In this document: positions 27,173 to 40,551 of the stretch, piece after piece
Numbering within the stretch: the first letter of the stretch is position 1
Layout: each line of letters opens with the position of its first letter
Assembly: GCA_028023455.1 (NCBI GenBank)
Contig: JAQFVV010012416.1
Coordinates: 8,869,967 to 8,933,966, forward strand
Length of the DNA: 64,000 bases
DNA from: Epiperipatus broadwayi
Lineage: Eukaryota; Onychophora; Udeonychophora; Euonychophora; Peripatidae
Reading direction: 5' to 3'
Notes under the pieces: model-generated
What the model was told of the DNA's origin: nothing
The model's database searches: none
What the model saw: only the letters and a program-made list of their open reading frames with translations
Translations under genes and position numbers: made by a program

Positions 27173-28454
27173 TGTTTTGATAATTTCATACCTATCATGC
27201 CCATGGGATAAAGGTGACTGTGGTTTTTGAAAAACCAAAGACAGTAAAAAAAACAGATACTGAGCAGAGTTCAGATCTATACTATACAAGTGTATGAGCT
27301 TGGATTGAAAACATTATTATATTTTTATCTTGGGTTCCTAACTTTATAGTTAACTAAATAAGTAAAAAGTGGTTCCTGGAGGGCTGCATTAGATCCTAAG
27401 ATCCAAGTGTGCTTTCAAATCCAAAGCTCCTAAATAATGAAAGCCATAAGTTAGAAACTAGTCTGAGTATATTGGATGAGTAGCACTAGATAGGGATCTT
27501 ATACACAAACCTTCTTGCATCCATTGATTATGAAGACTTGAACTTGGTGGCAATACTGTATGGAGAGTTTGCTGATGTCATATTCACATTTAACAATAAA
27601 TATAAAAAAAATATTGAATTAATAATATATTTCTTCACATTTATTGGATATGCTATCCAGAAATCTAGCACTAACCAATAATAGAAATTGAGATATATTT
27701 TTTGAGTGTTGCTATATAATTCTCTTTAAAAATTATATGACGGTGTTAAGAAATTGAAAGTCTTATTTAAAATCCACACATTTAACATATTTATTACTAG
27801 TCTATTTATAATCAGTACTTGCATGCCACCATATGAGTCTGAGATGGGCTCAAAAAATTAAAGATCTCACTATTTAATGAATCATATTTTATTTAGTATT
27901 TGATATACTCTTATCTATATGGTAATATTAATTACATTATTTAGCTATGATTATTACTTTTTATTCTGTTAAAAATGGTTGCCCAATGTGAAGCAGATTA
28001 ATTCAGCAACAAAAATGAACTATTTGTCATTATATGGCCTTAATATTATCATTCTGATTTTTTTTAATGCAAATAATAAATAACAATAATCTAATTAATG
28101 ATGTTAAAGTCTATGGGATGATATATTCACAATTAGTTCAATATATTAAATACTTTAATGAAAAAACAATAATTTATATTTTTTTTTCTACACTTTTTAA
28201 TATTAATAATCTATAAGATTTAGTAATTAATATTCTCCTTTTTATTCTTTTGCTAAGATTAACTATAGTAAATGTTTATTTAAAAAAAAAAAAAAATTAA
28301 CGATTAACATTTTAGTTGCCATTTATTAAAAAAAGTCCTCAAATAAATAGACCAGTTGGAAAAGATAATACAAATATAAGTATATAATGATTAAATCAAC
28401 AACATATAACTATTAATCTGCCTTTTATTTTATTTTAATGTAGTAAGTTATTTA
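27173..28454. other. Intron sequence with a second member of the small repeat family
   Basis: The segment 27480-27590 (ATAGGGATCTTATACACAAA, CATCCATTGATTATGAAG, GTATGGAGAGTTTGCTGATG) is the reverse complement of the family member at 7822-7950. The remainder is AT-rich sequence in which I see nothing. Confidence 0.5.
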
Positions 28455-28900
28455 CTGTCATCATCATGGATCATTTTCACTCACTATTGATCGACTGCAT
28501 AATGAAAATCTCTCCAAGTTTAAAACAAATTTCTCTGATCCCTAAACCTCTCTTCTTCATAACACATTACCAAACTTGCTTATCACATCCATCCATCTCA
28601 TATGAGATTTCTTTCCTAGATTCTATTTAAGACTTCAAATGTCCATCTATTATCATATCTTCTATCAAGATGTCCAGTCCAATTCCATTTCAGTCTCTTA
28701 ATTATTTCAATGATATCAATATCTGTTTGTTCTCCCATCACTGTATTTTGCTTTCTTCTTGTTATTCCTTATATATATATTTATATTATATTTAATGTTT
28801 TCACGGTTATATGATGTAGATAATACAGAGTTTTTGGGTACGAACCATGTATTATTTTTCAGTACAATCCGATATTTCGACGGACTAGCAACCGCCATTA

Positions 28901-29762
28901 TCAAGGATAACGTGACTCGGTGCGAGATAAGAAGTGAGATTCAACTTGAAGTAGTTCAGCATTCACAATATGAGGCTTATCAAAATGTTTATTTCCATCA
29001 GTTTTTTCATCTATTAATTTCAAGTTAATATTAGATAAAATGAGAGGTTTCCACATAGCTGGAATACATTGTGCTTCATCAGTCCTATTTACACTAGTAG
29101 GTCTCTTTAATATTTCAAGTGACTCTCTCATGGTTCTTAGATCATATCGTTCCAAATTTGCAAGTATTTTTGTATTGTCAAAATAGGGTTGTGACCAATT
29201 TCTAAAAAATGGGAAGTAAAAACTGATGTGCTAATTTTTTGATTAAAAGCATTTCTATGTTCCTTAATTCTGACATTTATTCGTCTATTAGAATGACCCA
29301 CATAGCTCCTTGAGCACTGCGAACATGGAATTTCATAAACTCCTTGGTGTTCCAAAAACATTCTGTCTTTAAGTTTATATAAAAAAAAATCACCAATTTT
29401 TTTGCCAGTAGAAAAAGTAGTCTTTATATTAAAACAAGATAGTCTTCTAGGTAAAATTACTCTATTAAAAGAAGAATTGTCAATTCTATCCTCTTTTTTC
29501 TTTTTAGTATTAATATTATGTAAAGCCTTACGTATGATGCTTTTATTATAATTATTAGAAAGTAGAATATTTTTTGTAAGTTCTATTTCTTGAGTAAGAT
29601 GTTCTTTATCAGATAAATTATAAGCTCTACTCAAAAGATTTTTTGCTACAGAAAAAATTTGTGCAGGATGTTGATGAGAATTAAAATCAAGATATCTGTT
29701 TGTATGAGTGGATTTTCTGTAAACTGATACTGAAAATGTTTCATCACATTTTCTTGCAATTA
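28901..29762 (-). pseudogene. Penelope-like element: linker, GIY-YIG endonuclease and C-terminus
   Basis: The frame at 29137-29634 carries a basic linker and the nuclease GVYEIPCSQCSRSYVG, then RINVRIKEH. That is a GVY...YVG variant of GIY-YIG with the catalytic arginine helix and a CxxC that belongs to the Penelope-specific insertion. A FLEIGH segment follows. A frameshift near 29150 leads to the C-terminal tail (LRTMRESLEILKRP, VNRTDEAQCIPAMWKPLIL) ending near 28901. A further shift at the poly-A run near 29770 separates it from the RT frame. Confidence 0.85.
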
Positions 29763-30893
29763 AAACATCTAGAAAAAAAAAATTGATCTGTTATTTTCCA
29801 CTTCCATAGTAAAATTAATATTGGGATGCCAATTATTTATAAAAACAAGAAAAAAATTTAAGGCATCAATGCCATGAGGCCATATGACAAAAGTATCATC
29901 CATATATCTAAGCCAGATAGAAGGTTTTTTAGTAGCTGCACATAATACTTGACTTTCAAAATTATCCATGAAAAGATCAGCAATTACAGGTGACAGTGGA
30001 GATCCCATAGAAAGTCCTTTAATTTGTTTAAACTTTTGAGAATTATAAACAAAAAATGTATTTTCAAGGCAATGTTTTGCTAATGAAATAATAAAATCAG
30101 ATAAATCATTGTATTGTGCTATTATACTTAATGCTTCTTCAACTGGAAAATTAGTAAACATAGAAGAAACATCAAAACTAACCAATATATCAGTTTCAGT
30201 CAGTTTTAAGTTTTTAATTATAGAAATAAAATGACTTGAATTTTTAATTCTTGATGGAATCCTGTCTGTCAATGGTTGTAAACATTGGGCTAAATATCGA
30301 GCCAAAGCATGTGTGGGAGAACCTATAACACACATAATCGGACACAATGGTATCTCAGATTTATGAATTTTAGGTAAACCATAAAATTTAGGATATAATG
30401 AAGAACCTTCTCTTGGAGAAATTTTAATTTTCATATCTTCATCTATACTAGAACGTTTGATTAGACATTTTGTCTTTTTCTCTAAATATGTCAGAGGATC
30501 TCTAATAATCTTTTTATAAGTTCCATCATTTAATAAATCTACAATTTTATTATTATAATCTAAACGATTAAGTACAACTGTCAAATTCCCTTTATCTGCT
30601 GGAATGACCACAATAGAATCATCTTTTTTTTAATTTTGAAGTGCAATAAATTCTTTTTTAGATAAATTTTTTGGTGGTTTCATATTTTTTAAGACATCAC
30701 AAACTTCAAATCTAATAAGATCAGCTGTGTGTAAGTCTATATTTTTTAAGGAAGATTCAATATTGCATATAATATTTTCCATACTTCCATTAAGTAGCTT
30801 AAAGTCTAAATTGTCTTCTGTTAGGAGTCTAATTCCCAAAAGATTCATAAATAAGAAGTAGAAAATTACATGTATTACATCTTTCCTTTTCAA
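29763..30893 (-). pseudogene. Penelope-like element: reverse transcriptase
   Basis: A 280-codon frame (29769-30611) holds the RT motifs in order: PADKGNLTVV; YPKFYGLPKIHK; FDVSSMFTNFP (motif A aspartate); KGLSMGSPLSPVIADL (motif B); and LRYMDDTFVIW (motif C, MDD in place of the usual VDD). The upstream 87-codon frame (30630-30893) is joined to it across a single in-frame TAA, and together they give the N-terminal part. All catalytic aspartates are kept. The GLPKIHK and SMGSPLSPV wording is typical of Penelope-like RTs rather than LINE RTs. Confidence 0.92.
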
Positions 30894-31340
30894 AACATAT
30901 TTTCTTTTAATATTACATTATTTCTACCAAAAGTACTCTATCTGTGTTTAAATTCTATGATTAATTTTATTCATTATGCTTCCACCTGTATCAATAATCT
31001 GATTAAAATATTTACAGTTATTAATTTCTAATTCACGATTATTGATCTTTATTTTCTTCTGAGAAAAATCCATAGATCAGTATTTCAGTCTTTTTAACAT
31101 TTATCTTAAATCCTATCTTTTTGTTATCTTATGATAATTCTTGCAACATTTTCTGAAGCATTATTCCCCAAACAATTATATCATCTGCATAATCTGGTTG
31201 ATTTAAATAATTTCCATGTATTTTTATTCTCTTAGTTTCCTATTTTAATCCACAAAATACTTCTTTCAAAACTGCTGTAAAAAGTTTTGGAGATAAAAAT
31301 TATTTTTTCCAATGTTAATCTTCTTACTATCATTACATAA

Positions 31341-32109
31341 ACCAGGGGTTGGCAATCTAAGATAATAAAAAAATTATATTTTAATTACAGCACATGCACT
31401 TGCACCATTACCTACATTTTAAATATGCGACTCACATGTAACTGGAAACCATGATTCAGTTTAATTTACTAATTATTTGTACTTTTTCACACAGAATATT
31501 ATATCGATTAATTCAATTGAAAAACTTCTATTCATAATTATATGATAATACATTTTAAGTTTTGTGTATTTATTTGGGGGAAAAAGTTTATAATCAGTGA
31601 TAATCGGGTTAATGCATGAACGAAGTCCATAAATACCTGAGACTTGATAATAGTTTGAATCACAAAAACGTTTTTTTCCTTTTAAATGTTTATTGCATAA
31701 TTAAAAATTTCTCATAAAAAAAAATTCCAAATGTCCATAGTTTCAAAGAAAAAAATATATATGAAAAACTTCCAATTTCGAGCTGATTTTTTTATATCCC
31801 AAAAATGAATTTCTTTGCTTAAAAAAAAATACTTGTTTTATTTTGTTAAAGTTCATTAATCAGTTTTTAAATTAAACCATGGAAACTAAATGTGTTTTGC
31901 CTACTCTGAATCACTGTACATTAATCGGCAATTTTGTAAACAATACACATTTTTTTATGCACCAATAAGATGAATCTTCTCTATGCCAAAATAAATTTTA
32001 AGCATGTCTTTTGAACGCAATATAATTTAACAAAACATACTTTTCACACGATCCTATGTATTTTAAAATATTGAACGACCAATAATATAAGATCTGGTTG
32101 TAATGGTCA
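31341..32109. mobile_element. hAT-like insertion inside LINE copy B
   Basis: Comparison with LINE copy A shows 769 extra bases here. They begin CAGGGGTTGGCAATCTAAG, a hAT-type left end, and include AAATATGCGACTCACATG, a typical subterminal stretch. Flanks are ACATAAAC on the left (31333-31340) and TCATAAAC on the right (32110-32117), an 8-bp duplication with one mismatch. The right terminus has decayed and no longer matches the left end. No transposase is visible. Confidence 0.65.
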
Positions 32110-34215
32110 TCATAAACCAATCACTGCTGCCCCATTTTAATAAATATTCTTTAGAATATAAAATGATAATATCTTTATAAAATCAAATGCCTTTTTATAA
32201 TCTAAAATCCAAATCATAATAACAATAGTCTTTGATAACTTTTCTCAATATAGATACGTAATCAACTATGCTATAACCATTTTTAAATCCAGTTTTGTGT
32301 TTTTTTTTTATAATTATCTTGGTAAAGATTTTGTATAAAATAATAGGAGACTGATAGATCTGTAATTTCTAATATCCTTTACCACCTTTATTAAATATCA
32401 ATATTACTACTGCAATCTCCAACTACTTGGTAAACATTTTTATCATTTAAACATTTGGCATACAATTTTTGCCAATAATTTTTCGATTTTTTCACTTGCT
32501 TCTTTTATAATTCTATCATTTTCTCCTCATATCTCCATTTAAAATGTTGGACAATTTAAATATAATAATTGTAGAAGATACTTTTTTTTTTTGTTCTATA
32601 TAATTCTTTGTGGAACTCTTTCATACATTTTATGATATCATCTGTCTTTTTAATAATAAATCCATCATTGTAGATATAATTCTCCTTCCAATACTAAGAC
32701 GTTTTATACTTTCAACACTTCTATAGCTTTCCTATATTTCAAAAATATATTTTCTTATATCATCATTTCTTTTTTCATATTTTACAGTTTTAATTAATCA
32801 ATTATTCTTAATATATCACTTTTAAAATTTTTGATCATTATTTTCTTCACATATTGTATGTCATGTCTCAATAGAAAATTTATAGATAAATTATTACTTT
32901 TTTGTATCATCTATCTTTCTTATAGTTTTAACTAGAATATCAGTTATCATTTTATTGTTTTCATTCAATTCGGAACTATCTTCAAAATCTATTAATATTT
33001 TTAAATGATTTGCAATCTTTAACAGACATTCACTGGAGTGAATCTGAAAGTTAGGAATATCAACTGTTATTACTGTTTTTTAAATCATTTTTGTTTCTGC
33101 TTTTGCATTAACATTAACCTTCATCGATTGATAGTCACTGCTATAAAATCCATTAAAAATATTACAATTTTGAAATATATATTTTCCGTTAGTCAAGATA
33201 TAATCCTACTCTGATAAAACTTCATTTGCAACACTTCCATGTCCATTTCCATTTAACATTTTCCCCTAAGAAAGAATTCATAATATACTATTTTTCTTTA
33301 TCTGCAAATTCCACAAGTCTGTATCATCTCTCATTTCTCTCACAATAATTCAAATTGATCTACAGTACTTACATCATTCAATTGTTGTCTAATTCTAGCA
33401 TTAGTCACTTGTAAAAAAATTTTAAATGTTATTTGATCTGATCAAAACCATTTTGTACAGCCATATAAAAATCCTCTATCTCTACATCACAATGAGAATT
33501 TATTAAGATAAAATATGAATAAATTTTGTCTGACATATTGTCAATCTTCACAATGTTATTCTTCCACTTTTTTTTTTATAATAAATCCCATTCCATTTGT
33601 GTTTATAATATATATCTTTATAGTAAAATATGTCTACTTTTTATCTTCTAACTTCACAAAATACAACAATAACCAATTTAATATTAAATAGTTATTTTTA
33701 CAATTCATGCAATGTTCATTCATTTGAAAGAATCTGCAGTTCTTAATACCTAAATAAAAAGTCACCAAGTGGTAGCCTGAGTCCATAATTAGGAATTTTT
33801 AGCACTCTCCGCATTTGGCCACTATCAACCACTGCCTTGCTGACAACTTTCCTGAGAATAAGGGTCATAATGTAGTTTTATTTGCCAATATTGTAAATAT
33901 CTATATATAAATATACAAAAAAATTCATTCACATACACATTCATCCTACCTCCAAGAAAACTCAAGTGATATTTCAATTAAGAACTATTAAGCAACTGAC
34001 AAGAAAGATCTTTTAAATTTAGAAGTCAAAAACCAATGAACTTACCACATTGGCTGATGCGTGTTAGTAAGCAGTCCATCCATGTTCATTTACTATATGA
34101 ATAACCATATAGTAATAATAGCTGCAGCAACAAAGAATGTATGGAGTGGTTATTAGAAATGTGCCTTGCTCAGTTCCTTTAAAGTCTTAAAGAGGAATCA
34201 GATCTTTCAATTACT

Positions 34216-35351
34216 AGCACTACTTCTCTAGGTGTATTCAATATTAAATAAAAAGTGTTACTTACGGAAATAATAAATCACACCAATATAATAAAACCTG
34301 ACAATGATGAAAATATGAAGAGCCTCTCATCATTCCATCTAATTAAAAAACTTCCAGACTATCAGCTGGGAGAATACCAATATTGCACTTGAATGGCTAG
34401 TATTTAGGCTTTTAAAGATTAATTAAAAAATATATTGTAATGTGTAAAATAAATAAATAACATGGACATGATCTGATGCAAAACATTTTCTTATTAGATG
34501 TGAAAGATTTCTTGCATAGTCCATATGCACAAAAATCTTGTTAGCCAAATTAAATATTCTGCCCCTCCCAAAATCTTTTTTTTCCATGGAAAACAACTAA
34601 TTCTTTTTCCCCTTTTATCTTTTTCCCATCACCAAATTACTCTTACAACAATTCCTTTTATCCCAGTAAGACTTTTTTGTTTTTATTAAATAAATAAATA
34701 TGTGTGTGTGAAGGGCCTTGGAATGCTAGCACATCTGCCTGCCAATGTTTACCATCTAATTTTGAATCTGAGCCAAATTAACTTCAAAATTTTTTTCGAA
34801 CAGATTTGAGATTTTTCTTTTAAGATAGCCAACTCAACTATTCTTACTTGTAAGCTAAAACAAGAAATCATTCTAAGACTCACTTCAAATAACTGACAAT
34901 GCTATTGAATATTGCCTTTTCTTTCACTGTTCCTCTACAAAAGACTACTAGAAAGGCCTTTGCCCTGCAGTGGATTATTTATTATTTAAAAGCTAATTTA
35001 TTTTACTATATATATATAGAGAGAGAAAAATTGTGATTGTATGTGTAATGCATTCATTACACAATAAGCAGTTTATAAATTTTTTTAGAAAATATTAAAA
35101 AATTTTAACATGTAAACTAAAAATGTCTACTCCAATTATAAAGATATACACATATATTTAAAAATATTCTGTATACTAAATTGATTTAAGAAATGTAATA
35201 GAAATCTATCATTTGGAATGCATTAAGTATTAATTAACTGATAGATATATCAACTCATTCTGCTAATAAGACTCAAATTTTACAGGAACAAAAAAAACTC
35301 TGATGAGTTCACTAAAGCAGTGTAGGAATCATGATATTAAGTGAATCATAC
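34216..35351. other. Intron sequence, weak tRNA-like segment near 34715
   Basis: Around 34715-34780 a possible A box (ATGCTAGCACATCTGCCTG) and a weak B box (TTTTGAATCTGAG) suggest a decayed tRNA-derived SINE, but the match is poor. The rest is AT-rich with nothing supported. Confidence 0.3.
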
Positions 35352-35501
35352 CCAAACTGGCTGGATGAACCACTGCTTCTTCTGTCTTCTGTCTCTGAAA
35401 ATTCTGTATCACTACTATTGCTATCGTAATTTCTTGTAGCGTTGTCTTTCCTTGCTGCCATACCAAGGATAGATGCTGGTGAGCTACAGAACACACACTT
35501 T
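35352..35501 (-). CDS. BTBD10: BTBD10/KCTD20-like gene, first coding exon
   Basis: A 150-bp exon bounded by an acceptor (TTAATTGTAG before 35501) and a donor (TTTGG|GTATGA, last base 35352). The likely start codon is at 35461-35459 in the context GGTATGG, giving MAARKDNATRNYDSNSSDTE followed by an acidic and serine-rich stretch. Upstream sequence in the exon would be 5' UTR, so a further non-coding exon is expected to the right. It ends in phase 2 (GG|), which fits either acceptor of the exon at 10846-11196. The N-terminus is poorly conserved in this family, so the link rests on phase, strand, order and Ser/Asp-rich style. Confidence 0.7.
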
Positions 35502-37267
35502 CTACAATTAAAAATAAATAAATAAATAAAAATGTTGCAATAATTACCTTATTCATAAAATTGTATGACTATATTTTCAACAGAAATGCATAAATATGTA
35601 CTTATATACATAGTTGGGCAATATTCTCTACTGTTTGAAGGCAAATTGTTTGACAAAGATATAATTCATAATGATTGGTAAAAAGCATTTGTATTTATCA
35701 ATGATAAAAAAACCGTAACATCTTTTAAATCTATACAACAATAACCTAATGTGTACTTGCACACATGCTAGAATAATTCCACCATTACAATTCATCACAT
35801 TAATTGCTCTTAATCATTATATCTTAATAATACTGATTCATATTACTGCTATATAGAGACAACAAAATAAAATACTTTTTTTCTTTTAATAAAAAATATG
35901 TATATTTCTAAACAATAATAAAGTGAATGCAAGACTTGCAAAAAACTCTTGTCCGAACTGCATTTCCAAAGAAATTTTCACATTATATACAATTTAATTT
36001 CATATTTTTTACTATGATAGGTTACACCTCTACTTAATAGTTTTGTAAGCAACATTATTTTTATTTATCTGCCCCTCTTCTCCACAAATTATTTCACCTG
36101 AATATAATCATCTATCATTTTATAATAGGTTAAAATTGAAGGAATGAATAGTGCAGCAAATATACCGGTATTTGTTTTGGATTCAAGCTAGGCAAGACAA
36201 TGGAAAGACGAACTATTTAAACATAATAAAACAAAATTAGGACGAAGTAACTTGTAACATTAACGGGCAAAAAAGAATGTTATATTATATTGAGCAGATA
36301 TATGCGAACATGTGTGTGAATAATTATTATTAAATTATACATTTTAGTGACTATTTAAAATATTTTATTAGTTAATTTTTAATAATGACTAAAATAATTT
36401 AAATTATTTAAAAAAAGGTAATAATAGTAATATTAACTAATATTTTATCTTATAAAGCACTAAATAAATGTGACAATTTGATACAGTATTATTTCTAAAA
36501 ATAAATAACCCAGAAAACCTTGCTTGGGATTTGTATAATCTGCTTGTTGGTCAACTAAAGAAAGAATTGTCTGCAACTGCAAAGTTAAAATGACTATAAC
36601 TAAAATCTGTACAGTGTATTCTACTTTGATGGCATATTAAAAACATCAAGATTTTTGCCCAGATATATAAGCAATTCCTGTCTCCAGAATGAATTGAAGC
36701 AAAATACAAGGAATTCTCACTCTCTACAGCAACGTGATTAATATACAAAAGGATTTACAATATTTGAAACTCCTCATAACTATATTATTCCAGTCACACT
36801 CCCCATCTAAATAAAAAAAAAAAGCTCAAATTTAAGCACTACATTGAAAAGGAAATCCTCTTCAATGTTACGCAGTAAAATCTAATATATATTAAAATTC
36901 AAATCAATTTAATGTACAAAGCGATAATACTTAAATAAAATTCAAATCTTTAATCAGGATTGGAGTATCAAGATTCATAGTTAACAACCAGGTAATAATA
37001 GAGCTCTGAAAAATATGTCCAAAAATATTTTAATATTAATAATGAGATGAATCAAATCGAAATTAAACTTTTGTTAAAGACATCTTTATGTGGTAAGTTT
37101 CGATGTTTTAATCTATAAACTTTAATAAGCTGTCTTAAACTTAATTGCTTTTGGGTAAAGAAAATATTGAATTTAAATTAGTTATTGTTTACATTTTAAA
37201 GTGTTTATATGCTAACATATACATATTGTAGTTATTCTTCTATATATTAAATGTATTGTAATAATAG
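35502..37267. other. AT-rich upstream intron or intergenic sequence
   Basis: No exon, promoter or repeat boundary could be supported. The first non-coding exon and promoter of the host gene must lie here or further right, but AT-rich sequence gives no distinguishable TATA or initiator. Confidence 0.45.
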
Positions 37268-39808
37268 GGAGATTCTACAGTGAACCTGGGGTACTGGCAA
37301 ATCATCATCAACCCCAGTTCAAAACAAATATAAAATTAACTATCCATATTTAATATAAAATAATGAGTATGAGCCCATATATAATGACTGAAAGATCAGC
37401 AGCTATCTTAAGTATAAGCATAATTAACTATAAGTTCACTAGCATTACAAATAAGTATAACTCATTCATCATCATGAATTATCAACAATCAAAATAAATA
37501 ACAGTCAATCTTGTGACTGGATTTGAAATGGGTCTATTGTAGACCAGGCTAACTATTTAGCCTTTGCCAGCTTGGAGCAATCATTTAAACATAAGATGGA
37601 TGCATAAACTTAAGTGCTAATCCATCAGAATATATAATCATAAAAACAATAATGCTAGCATATTAAAACATGCTGATTATCATCAATGTCCTGGCCATTT
37701 AGAATCATTGATGTACTGGCAATTATAAATTTAGTATCTAATAGAGAATAAACAAAAATAAAATGTAGTGCATGGACTTTAAAGAATATTCTCTTTGCGC
37801 CACTCCAGGATGATCGTCATTAACTGGATGCCCATACACTAATATACGCCCCTTTCATATAATAGACTTATGTTCGAATCTAGCTCAGAGAACACAAGCT
37901 CCATGTAATTTACTGTGAACAAGAGATGATGCAACACATAATATTCTGAACTATCTAGAATCAAGTTCACTGGAATAATTTTAACAATTAAATATAAATT
38001 TATTAATAATATAAAAAAATGAAATTAAGATCTTCAGAATTCGACTATATAAATATAAATCAAGCCTTCTGATTTTGATTGATATACAAAATTCCAGTTA
38101 TTACATTGTGAGTTACATATATGTTCTAATATAAAACACATACATCCACACACAGACATGTGGTATAATTTCTGAACATATTGGAATTGTGATATAAAAA
38201 TAAAATAAATTTTAAGTTAACACATTTTTATGGTACAAATATCTCATACAATCTTTACATAAAACACGATGTGTAGTATAATAATTTATTAACATATTTG
38301 AATTGTCATAAACCTATAAATAAAATTCATTTTCTTTCTTATAATACATAATTATGATAGATTTAACATGTGTGTGTGCATAGAAATGTATGTATGTGCA
38401 CGCTGACATTTATACCTTAACATTTTATCAAAATAATAAAATTATTAAAAATATATTTTCAAAATCAATTCCCTGTTGAAAATACAAAATTCACGCATGC
38501 ATGTCTGTATTTAAAAAAAGTATGCATCAGCAAAAAATATATTTTCAGAATCAATTCCTTGTTAAATATACATAAAATTCACACATACGTGTGTGTGTAT
38601 ATATATAAAAAAAAGTATGAATCAGTTATTAAATTCTTCCATAACAGTTTTTTTTTTTTAAAAAAAAAAGTAATATCAATTCCTTGACAGTTCATAAGTT
38701 TTTTTTTACAGGTTACTCTTAATTAATTATAAACGTATTTAAAAAAATACTCCAGCAGGTTTTTTTTTTTTTTCTAATCTAAAAAGATTTTTCTTTTCCT
38801 TTTTTCAAAATAAGGTCGTTTCATTCAAGTAAAATTTCACTTGTTTTCTTTTAAAATATATAGATTTTAAATGTCATTTTCACCAAAAATTATTTAAAAT
38901 TTTATTCTCATTATATACAACATTACTCATCAGCTGTGCTTCATGTATGTTTATTTGTGCTTCTCTACATATAGATAAACAAGCATACATATAAATAATT
39001 CTGCAAGCTGAGGGATTCTCTTGGTGAGCTGGTCTTGGTGAGACTGTGTAAGTCATCATAAGGAAAGTTGGCAATCAATCAGCTCCATTTGGTCTAGGGT
39101 TGGGTAGACTTCAGGCAAGTCAACTGTTTTGTCCACATTAGAGCTATGAAATACTGAAGATGACCTTTTACCTCCCCATGAATTCAAACTTCACTGTAGT
39201 GAACTATGGAGCAGCTGTTGGACTTGGCCTCCTTTAATTATCTCTTCACTATCATTCTGTATAACTCTAAAAATCGACTAAATCTTTTTATCAACCCGTT
39301 TTTCAGCTAGATGGGGTGAAAAAAATTCATTAATAAAAGAATGCTTTTTCTATCTATATCAATTTTTTTAATCTTCTTTAATCCTTTTAAAAGCAACTTT
39401 GCAATTTTTTCAAATGTATAATCTACAAGTTTTACTTTAAAAAAAAATATTCTAGAATAGATAGTAGACATTTTACAAAAATGTTATACAAGCTTTAATT
39501 TAAAAAAATATTTCTAAAAAAGTGATTTTTTTTTTACAATTGTCAATCTATTTAACATAAACATGCTTGTTTTAATTTCAAAATCAGAATTCAATAAAAA
39601 TATTACTTAGAGCTTTTTAAATGTTTATTTCATAATAAAATTTTATTTTAATATTCAAATATATTTCACCCCTCACTATTACTCCAGTGAAATGTAGAAA
39701 ATAACTACAAAAATCTTTGTGTTTATTTCTATTTTTTTCTTTCAACTTCATATATATTTGTGCACACACACTACTATGTTGTTGTACGCTATGAAACCCA
39801 TAGTTACA
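37268..39808. repeat. Direct segmental duplication, copy 1
   Basis: Aligns in the same orientation with 40887-44668 after removal of insertions there. Shared landmarks are AAGATCAGCAGC-type sequence, AAGAATATTCTCTTTGC then CACTCCAGGATGATC, TTCTCTTGGTGAGCTGG and GCTATGAAACCCATA, in the same order with offsets near 3.5-3.6 kb. A B-box-like TATGTTCGAATCTAGC lies in both copies. There is no coding content. Copy 1 preserves the empty site (AAAAATTCATTAATAAAAG, near 39325) of the transposon in copy 2. Confidence 0.85.
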
Positions 39809-40551
39809 TTACTCCTTTTCTTGTGAAAAAGGAAAATAGAAATGAAACACCTATCTAACAAAATTTTATATAATATACATGTATAATCAAAATAAAGTTC
39901 ATACCTCAAACTATGTACACATCAATTTTTTTTAGAGACCTGACAGGAAACAGAATGAATAGCAATCTGCAATTCTGAAATAAAGAATTCAACCATTGTA
40001 ATAAGTACACAATGCACCATGAACACCAAGAAAGATACCTCAATTTAGATGCTATAAGCTATCACAGCCCTTAATAAAAATAATGTCAAAAATCTTTGCA
40101 AAGCCCTGCTCTCCTCTTAGTTTTAGAAAATGGAAAATATAAAACTCTGCCTACTTCATTGATTCTTAGGGGTGAGAAAATATAAACTATGTCTTGCTCC
40201 TTTTCTCAAAGACTTAGAAACTGGGATTATCGTAAGACTATGTTAACTACACCATGATAAACAATAGGAAATCAGAAAATGGGTTGGAGCAATAGCCGAG
40301 ACAGAACATACCTCAGAGTTGCATAACATTGCATCCTCAAGCCAATGACAAAAATCTTCTATCCATCATCAAAACTGAAAATACAACTAAAAAATCCTCA
40401 ACAATCAAACACCCAATCCAATCTCCAAAATCATATATTTTCTATTTAACTCTAAACATGAACTTTCTAACATACATAAAAACTATTATTTTATAATTTA
40501 TAACCATCAATACCCTTGTCATATATTTCACAGTAATTTTTAAAATTAATT
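39809..40551. other. Spacer between the duplication copies, nothing recognised
   Basis: AT-rich sequence with no supported gene. It is unique within the window as far as I can tell. Confidence 0.45.

Larger units (their letters stand above)
28771..30895 (-). mobile_element. Penelope-like retroelement, nearly full-length coding region
   Basis: About 2.1 kb inserted into LINE copy B. It contains, in order on the minus strand, a reverse transcriptase and a GIY-YIG endonuclease, the EN(+) Penelope-like layout. The 3' end carries TTGATAATGGCGGTTGCTAG then TCCGTCGAAATATCG, which recurs in altered form at about 1395-1420. Only one in-frame stop and two frameshifts are visible, so it is much better preserved than the host LINE. 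The LINE junctions are near TTATTCCT (28770) and before TTTTAATATTACATTATTTC (about 30905). Confidence 0.85.
28455..34215 (-). mobile_element. RTE-like LINE, copy B (interrupted twice)
   Basis: Matches LINE copy A over its 3' end (28455-28770), RT and endonuclease region (30900-33800), and 5' region to about 34215. It is split by the Penelope-like element (about 28771-30895), where roughly 130 bp of LINE sequence present in copy A is missing. A hAT-like insertion (31341-32109) splits it again. Coding capacity is more decayed than in copy A: no LINE frame longer than about 60 codons survives. The match to copy A is the main evidence. Confidence 0.8.
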
